A DNA stretch of 64,000 nt from the NCBI GenBank assembly GCA_029215795.1, contig JARDYH010000002.1, positions 65,883,001 through 65,947,000 on the forward strand. The letters are read 5' to 3'. The translations under genes and the position numbers were made by a program. How positions within the stretch are numbered: the first letter of the stretch is position 1; each line of letters opens with the position of its first letter. Below the pieces are notes generated by a model. It saw only the letters and a program-made list of their open reading frames with translations, did no database searches and was not told where the DNA came from. This DNA comes from Anniella stebbinsi. Taxonomy: Eukaryota; Chordata; Lepidosauria; Squamata; Anniellidae. Shown here piece by piece: positions 57,982 to 64,000 of this stretch.

Positions 57982-58091
57982 TTAAAAGTAATGCCTGTCT
58001 TCTAGAATTTCCCCTCTGGGTACACGTCCATTCTCTGCAGTTAACAGCTCCGCCATCTCTTCAACTGAAGGTCTCAGTCTATGTACAATGA
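57982..58091 (-). other. exon-like terminal segment
   Basis: On the - strand a fair acceptor (GGTTTTTAAATGTATCTCAG, ending at 58092) precedes 110 nt that stay open to a TAA. The product reads VIVHRLRPSVEEMAELLTAE and then NGRVPRGEILEDRHYF. The RPSVEEM word resembles the end of some protein-kinase domains, but this is too little to assign a family. No retroposon explains it. It could be a real 3' exon, a retrocopy fragment or chance. Confidence 0.3.
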
Positions 58092-58099
58092 CTGAGATA

Positions 58100-61020
58100 C
58101 ATTTAAAAACCACAGAATTGTGAAGGGACAAATATCACAAATTTGGAAACCAGCACAGAATTGGCAAGTCCCTACTTAGGTGGAGCATTTTTATTATCTG
58201 CAGTAATTTAATTCAGCATTTTAACAAGCAAGAGAGTAGTAAAAACAAATGTGTGATTCATTGACGTACTGTCAAAAGATAGCTTCTAACAATTCACCTC
58301 TCTCTCATAAAGCATGTGCTACAATTGATTAAGAAATTACTATAGCCCTTCACACCCCCAGTGGGACCAACATGAAGCCTGGTATGCTTTCTCTGAAACG
58401 AACAAGCTTGGAAAGTTGAGATATTAGCAAGAAAAGAAACACTTCACCAGTCCTAAAAGTGCCACACTAGTTCTGCACCAATGCTAGCTAGAGTTTCTAC
58501 TGTCAGTCAGAATCCTATGGATTGTTTCAGCACCAGGCAGTCATTTTTTAAAAATATAATTCCCAACTTTTCTGGTCAACATGTTGTATCAGTGTGAGGA
58601 GTGATGGTCTTTGTTGTGCTTAATATTCCCTGTCCTGACCTCATCATATCCCCTCTTTATTGGCATCTTCCTCATGCATAGCTTTGCACAGTGCAGTTGT
58701 ATAGTGACCACAGGAATAACATCATGAGTGTTTTGCAACAACACTGCAAAAACCGTGTTCACTATTTGTGCTCAAGCCATTAGCTGTAGCTATGCATCCA
58801 CAAGAAAATTATATATTCATTGTAAAACAATTATTTCTGTGTTACTGACCACAGATTGTGCCACATCCACTGAGGCTAAATCTATTTATGTAAGAGAAGA
58901 CAGAAGACTTTAGTCAGAGAAACAGTGATTACATAAAGCTACAATCCTAAACTTACTTGCAACTAAACCATGTTGAAACCAATGGGATGAACAGAGTAAT
59001 CCTATACTCCTATATCCCAGGAAGAGAGATTCCTGGCCAATGCAATGTCCACCACATCCAGGACAGGAGGGAAAAACAGACTACTCTGGGAAGCACAGAG
59101 TGGAGCAGAAACAGCCACACCTTTAGCGGGCAATACCCCAGCAGCCACCGATCATGACCAATGTGGTGACATTGAGAGATGATGCGCTAAAGTTGTGGAG
59201 ATGCCCATGTCATCTAGACATAGGAGGAGCCAATCTACTCAGTGACAGGGAGATCCCCCCCATTACATCTTCCCACTTCACACATCCTCCCATATACAAC
59301 ACACAGCCTGCCAGATATAATGATGTCACAACACTTCCACTGTCTGTGAGGCCCAGACAGGACGACACCAGCACCCAAGAACCATAGGCATTCCTAAACC
59401 CAGAGGTTCAGTTCCCTTCTACCATGTATTGCTCACAAGTACAATTTCATACAAAGGGAAGGTAGGAAAGACCATATAACCCAGCAACCAAACAATACTC
59501 TTGGGAGGAAACCTACAGGGAGCACACAGAGCTCCTTGGCTTGGATAGTGACCTGACAGACAACAGGGTATCAGGTACAGTGTCCCTTATGGTTTCCACC
59601 ATCACTTCTCTTGCATAACTTTCTGTCACAGAGGTGGAAACAGGGCAGGAGACTGTCTGGAGTAAGTATTTATTACTAAAAGTATTTCTCTATCACCTTT
59701 TAGTCACAGAAAGGCTTCTAAGCCCAAAGCTTTTAGAAGGCCCCTTCAGACCTTGGTGCTCAATGTGCTAAGATCTGAATTAGAGTCAGCACACACAGGA
59801 AAATTGGGGGAGGGGGTTACATTCAACACCTCTCCCCAGTTTAAACCCACACTCGCTTGGATGAACACCTGAATAAGGCTAGTGTGACATCCAACAGCTG
59901 TAATGTCAAGGAGAAAAGTTAACAAAAAGAAACAAAACAATAGGCCAGGCAGATAATATAATTTTTGCAGTCAATCCTATGCACGTTTCCTCAAAAGTGG
60001 AAATAAGTTCCCCCGGGTGCTATAGGCCTCATACTCCTTCCATAGTGTGCAATGTTTCCCTTTTTTGAGTTCTGCCACTGGGTGGGTGAGTGGGGTAAAC
60101 TACAAACAAGAGAAGGAAGTAGGTATTCCTAGTTCCAATTAATTGCTCACCTTCTCTGGGCACCACACAGGAAGCATTGACCTGGGTGGTCATGGAAGGC
60201 ATAGCCACTTCTCACTGGCTCATCTGCCCTCTTCCTCTTGGCAGAACTGTTGTAGGGAGCCCAGTCCCCCACATTATGCCACGCAGTGAGGGAGGGTAAG
60301 TGGGCAGAGTTCATGGTTGTTCCTCCAAGCAGCAGCTAGAACTAGGAAAAGCCACTCCCTCAGGGGTAGGCAACCTTTTGGGCCCATGCGAACATTTGGA
60401 GATTTGAGAAATTGTCCTGGGCCCAGCCATAAAGTAGCTGGCATGGGTAGTCACAAAGGACATTGTGACTACCTGCCCAGGGGCATTCATGGGAAATTAA
60501 GATGGCAGCAGCTAGAGACTTCTACTTTGCTCTTAAAATATAAATAAGAAAACATACAAATAATTTCAAAATAACAATTGGGAGAAGTAGAGTGTCTCAG
60601 TGGGCACCCAGGAACATGTGTGTGGGCGCATTGGTGCCCATGGGCACCACATGGCCTACTCTTGTGCTACCTTATCTTGCTCGCATGTTTCTGGATTCTC
60701 CTCTGCAGAAGCAGCACAAGCTAGAGGAGGCACTGCAGGGCGGCGGCGGGGGGGGGGGGGGAATCTGCTGCCTCCACACATTGCCTTTCCTTCTCTTGAC
60801 AGCAAAGACTGGGCAAGCGATGGCTGCTTCTGTCTTTAGGCAGTACAACAGGAAATACAGGCCCCAGCGGAGCCATCCAGAGGGAACAAGCCAGAAGGCA
60901 GAAGACGGTCTCTCTTGCCCATGGATCCCAATCCCTACATTAGTGCTGCCCAGAGTAAGAGCTTGGGTCAATGAATGAGAAGTGGCTGCGCCTTTTGTGA
61001 CTACCTATGCTCACCACTCA
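58100..61020. other. unclassified intergenic DNA
   Basis: It contains a small 'accaatgggatga' palindromic repeat (about 58935-59000) and a G14 run (60748-60761). The ~100-codon frames around 60590-60980 surround the G-run and have no domain. No gene is supported. Confidence 0.4.
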
Positions 61021-61022
61021 GA

Positions 61023-61155
61023 TCAGAGCTAGGCAATTTGTGGCCCTTGAGATGTTTTGGCCTACAACTCCTAACAGCCCCAACCAGCATCACCAATGGT
61101 GAAGGATCATGGGAGTTGTGGTCTTCTAGATGTTTTGGCTTGCAAGTTACCCACC
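61023..61155. repeat. short palindromic repeat ('actacaactcc' family) near the SNX2 promoter
   Basis: GGCCTACAACTCCTAACAGC ... ATGGGAGTTGTGGTCTTC forms the inverted core, ~0.8 kb upstream of the CpG island. Confidence 0.65.
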
Positions 61156-61486
61156 CCTGGGAAGAGATAGCAAACGAGTGGGCAGAGATGGCTGCTTGGG
61201 ATTTCTCGCTAGGCAGCTTCCCCAACTGCCCACTGCTATGGCAGAGAGAAGGCGCCATGAAGGGAGGGTACAGGGCGCTTTTGGCAGGGATCCATCTCCC
61301 CCACCACTCTTCCAGCCTCTGCTACAGATTGGAAGAAAAGGGGGAAGTATTGCCAGTGAGTGCTATTACTGTTTGTTAGCCTCTCCACACCAGCAACTGC
61401 TGCTGGTTGGCTGCTTTCTTCCAGATAAGAGGGCCTCACTTTTTCAGAAGGATTCACCAGCGTCCTTGACCATATTTATTTATTCT

Positions 61487-61578
61487 TGCTGCAACCCTAT
61501 GCTCACTTACTGGGAGTAAGCCCCATTGAACTCAATGGGACTTATCTCTGAGTAGGTGAGCATAGGATTACAGTTCTT
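61487..61578. repeat. short palindromic repeat ('cattgaactcaatggg' family)
   Basis: GCAACCCTATGCTCACTTAC ... GTGAGCATAGGATTACAG forms the inverted ends around CCCATTGAACTCAATGGG (61523-61540), a perfect palindrome. Other members: 446-748 (in part), 29860-29960, 40440-40555, 58935-59000, 62728-62815. Confidence 0.75.
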
Positions 61579-61579
61579 G

Positions 61580-61690
61580 TAACTTCTATACCGCCTTTCC
61601 GAAGCCGACCAAGAAGGTTTACAAAAGGCTCCTCAAATAAAAAAACCGTAATCGAATAAATAAAATAACAGCCAAATCTGAAATCAACAG
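61580..61690 (-). mobile_element. retroposon 3' end, antisense
   Basis: TATACCGCCTTTCCGAAGCC and GGTTTACAAAAGG followed by AAATAAAATAAC correspond to a 3' UTR end related to that at 52128-52390. Confidence 0.5.
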
Positions 61691-61729
61691 CCGTGAAACA
61701 TCAAGGAGATTTCTTTGCCCGCTCGCTTG

Positions 61730-61989
61730 CAAAAAGGCAGGCAAAAAACTGCCTCGGCCGGCTCGCCTCCCTTCACTCACTGAACAGCCAATCCCAACGC
61801 AGTTCCCTCCACCCACCTGTCAATAACCCAACACTAACTCCTCCCCCTGACCTCGTGGAGAAAGAGGATCTCGCATATAGGACTACCGTTGCTGTCACGT
61901 GAGAGGAAAAGGGGGCGGAGTCGAGAACGAGTCACCTGACTGGCAGCAGCTGCCGGAAATCTCGCGCCCCAGAGAAGAGGGGGGGAAAG
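61730..61989 (+). promoter_or_regulatory. SNX2: SNX2 CpG-island promoter and 5' UTR
   Basis: Upstream of the SNX2 start the sequence changes from AT-rich to GC/CpG-rich with no TATA box, as expected of a housekeeping promoter. Visible motifs are a palindromic E-box TCACGTGA (61895-61902, USF/TFE type), a GC box GGGGGCGG (61911-61918), an ETS-type CCGGAA (61953-61958) next to TCTCGCG (61960-61966), and AAGATGGCGGC (61987-61997), a classic YY1 site that overlaps the ATG. The transcription start is not determinable but probably lies between the E-box and the ATG. CpG richness continues into intron 1 to about 62400. Factor assignments are motif matches only. Confidence 0.8.
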
Positions 61990-62097
61990 ATGGCGGCGGA
62001 AAGGGAGCCCCCACCTCTCGGGGACGGCAGGCAGACCGATTTCGAGGAGCTGGAGGACGGCGAGGACCTTTTTACCAGCACTGTCTCTACCCTGGAG
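61990..62097 (+). CDS. SNX2: SNX2 (sorting nexin 2), first coding exon
   Basis: The 36 codons start MAAEREPPPLGDGRQTDFEE and end in a DLFTSTVSTLE segment, which I recognise as the N-terminus of vertebrate sorting nexin 2. It differs from the human protein as I remember it by only a few residues (for example GRQ for GKP). SNX2 is a PX-BAR protein of the endosomal retromer/ESCPE-type sorting machinery; this exon encodes only the acidic, disordered N-terminal tail before the PX domain. The start is set by a good Kozak context (A at -3, G at +4) and by an immediately open frame. The exon ends in phase 0 at CTGGAG followed by the donor GTAAGG (62098-62103). The remaining exons lie beyond the window. 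The identification is from memory of the family, not a search, but the match is long and specific. Confidence 0.95.
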
Positions 62098-62727
62098 GTA
62101 AGGAAGCACCGGTAGGCGTTTCCCCAGCTTCCTCCCTCACTGTCACGGGCGCCTCCTCCCTCCTCGCCTGGCAGACCAACTAGGGTTGGCATTGCTGTCA
62201 CTGTCCGGTCCATGGTCTGTTTTCTTAATGCGCCCGTCTTCCTCGCGCGCACACGCCTCCTGCGGGTGACACCTCCGTCCTCTTCGCATAGGTGTTTTCC
62301 TTCGCCCCGCCGCTCCACTGGGCTTCAGCCCAGTCCCCTAGTGAAATAACCCTTCCTAGCATCCTCCAAGCGTGACAGTTCCACCAAGCAGTCCCCTCTC
62401 TATCGCTCCTTGCCATAAAGCGCCAGGAGACTTCATCGCTGCCCTACTTCCTTCTCCACTGCACCTTATGTTTTTGTATTTCAATTATGGATGCTTCCTG
62501 TTTTTTGCAGAGTAAAGTCTGGACATGTCAGCTCTTTGGGGGCAAGCATTCTCTGCAAGTGCTGTGTTAATACCAATCTTTTGTTAACCTCCAGTAGCCA
62601 CTCAAATGTGTCTGTCTGTTCCCCAAGACACACCCTTAGTATTTCTTCAATTCTTTCTCCCATAAACTTTATTTTTTACTGGCTCCTAATTTACCACTAC
62701 AATATTTTAGAGCGGTATTTGAGGGCA

Positions 62728-62815
62728 TTGCAGAGTATGGCTGTGAGAAAGTCCCCTAGAACTCAGTGGGACTTACTTCTCAATAGATGTGTACAACATT
62801 CTGTTGCAAGACTGT
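62728..62815. repeat. short palindromic repeat in SNX2 intron 1
   Basis: CCCCTAGAACTCAGTGGGAC with GAGAAAGT/ACTTACTTCTC-type flanks matches the 61487-61578 family. Confidence 0.55.
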
Positions 62816-63384
62816 GTTGGAAAAGATACCTGAGGGCAGGTAGGGTGCAGTATACACTTGCTGGGCAGTGGCCTTGTTGGTTTATTTGCATCACTTATCT
62901 GGCACCTTTAGCTTAAATCTATGCAGTTTACACATGCCTGTCTGTCCTAAAAGCAAATATTGCATTTAATTTGATAACTAATGAAATTGTAGGCAATAAT
63001 TCTTGAGAACTGAGAGTTGGTTGAAACCTTTGTGCAAAATTTCATAGGTACAATGCAGAACTTTAATATATGTAAAACAAAGTACTTGCTTTAATTTGTT
63101 AACAGTTTCTGTCCCTGTTGACTGTCCTGGCCCTGTTTGCAGTGTGTGATGGGTAAAAAACATTGTACAGGGTGCCATCTGTCATAAAAATGAAGCATTG
63201 CTGTTTTCTTGGAGGATGCTTCCTGCCCCTGAACTTTAAACTAAGGAGGCCAGAGTGTTCAGTTTATTTCCAGTTTATCGTGATGTGTCAGTGATGATAT
63301 ACTATGTTTTTCTGAACAGCAGATAGACTGCCTTCAAAGAACTACTGAAGCTTCTGAGTAGATTGTGAAAGAAATATTCTTCAA

Positions 63385-63520
63385 GAAGTATTTATTTATC
63401 TGAACTGTTTGCCCTGCCCCCATCAATTGCTCAAGGATTCCCACAATACAGTTTAAAATATCAGTCCTTAATATAAAACAAAATAACATCATAAACATTA
63501 AGTTAAACAGAAGCTAAGCT
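63385..63520 (-). mobile_element. retroposon 3' end, antisense
   Basis: GTATTTATTTATCTGAACTG, a GCCCTGCCCCCATC stretch and ATACAGTTTAAAATATCAG resemble the antisense LINE/SINE ends at 13445-13770 and 61580-61690. Confidence 0.45.
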
Positions 63521-63844
63521 AGAAACCTTTTTGATTGTGTGTTAGAGCTAATTATCCAGATTTTCAAATTTCCTCATGAGTGGAAGTATAAACTTGGAAA
63601 TCTACTCTTGAGCTGTATGAAACCAAAGTAGTTTTTTATTGGAACAATGCTACAAATTGAGAGTGAAACAGCAGCAGAAATTGTGACTAATGTTTATCTC
63701 TGCACTGGAATGAAATCAATGCATTCACAATGCTTATAAAAAGCTCGGAGGCCATTAAGTTTAAAGTACCTTTGATATATAGGAGATTCGATATCTGGCA
63801 GTTTTTGATTTTGTAACTAAATTGTGCCCTAAATTATTGTTTGT

Positions 63845-64000
63845 GGCAGAGGTGAAGCTTTGGCTGGTAAGGTATGTCACTGGCTTGTGAGCACAGTGAT
63901 TCAGAGCATGAGAGATGAGCATGGGTCGCTCAGTTCAAGTCTTAGCTATGTCATGAACTCACTACCACTATCTCTCAGCCTCACATCTCTAGGCCTCAGA
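63845..64000 (+). mobile_element. SINE fragment at window edge
   Basis: AGTTCAAGTCTTAGCTATGTCATGAACTCACT-type phrase (box-B and 'atgaactcac' words) followed by CACTATCTCTCAGCCTCAC. This matches the general pattern of Sauria/MIR-like tRNA-derived SINEs. Truncated by the window end. Confidence 0.5.

Larger units (their letters stand above)
62098..64000 (+). other. SNX2: SNX2 intron 1 (5' part)
   Basis: The intron begins with GTAAGG at 62098 and no acceptor-exon pair is recognised before the window ends. The first ~300 bases remain CpG-rich. Further in it holds a short palindromic repeat (62728-62815), a retroposon 3' end in antisense (63385-63520) and a SINE fragment at the window edge. Confidence 0.8.

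Noticed and set aside
60592..61519. Cluster of 80-134-codon frames upstream of SNX2
   Set aside because: They surround a G-run and a dispersed palindromic repeat and show no protein features; GC-richer DNA simply has fewer stops.
62720..62916. Second SNX2 exon in the open frame at 62491-62916
   Set aside because: The translation does not continue the expected SNX2 N-terminal sequence and the region is a dispersed repeat.

Overview
The window is vertebrate nuclear DNA, most likely from a squamate reptile (lizard). The organism call is an inference. It rests on L2- and CR1-type LINE remnants, a CR1 3' end with a TTCTTATG-type tail, tRNA-derived SINEs, a Tc1-like transposon, many short hairpin/MITE families, AT-rich intergenic DNA and long microsatellites. 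There are no bacterial operons, and nearly every open frame is a chance frame or lies inside a transposable element.

Only one host gene is certain. The first coding exon of SNX2 (sorting nexin 2) lies at 61990-62097 on the + strand, inside a CpG-rich promoter (about 61730-62400). Intron 1 runs off the right edge. The remaining ~61 kb looks like the intergenic region upstream of SNX2. Four weak exon-like segments are flagged: 33624-33788 (-), 35455-35596 (-), 36473-36550 (+) and 57982-58091 (-). None can be assigned to a gene by eye.

Layout. 0.4-0.75 kb: hairpin MITE. 0.84-4.36 kb: a 3.5-kb fold-back element with ~0.97-kb inverted arms and a broken nuclease-like gene. 4.4-20.5 kb: SINEs, MITEs (several nested) and unique AT-rich DNA. 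20.5-23.5 kb: a decayed APE-type LINE (- strand). 23.88-24.2 kb: a near-perfect 138-bp-arm hairpin. 26.3-27.8 kb: an internally deleted Tc1-like element split by a 526-bp MITE. 28.8-33.5 kb: CR1 and L2 remnants. 34-48.8 kb: MITEs, SINEs and unique DNA, including two interleaved inverted repeats at 47.3-47.95 kb. 49.2-57.6 kb: a nest in which an L2 is split by a 4.5-kb element full of related minisatellites, followed by a CR1 split by a second repeat-rich element. 58-61.7 kb: mostly unclassified, then the SNX2 promoter.

No gene network can be read here. The main content is the layered insertion history: at least seven nested insertions can be ordered from the sequence alone. One arm of the fold-back element carries a 26-bp U2-snRNA-like insert with a 9-bp target duplication, and the opposite arm preserves the empty site.
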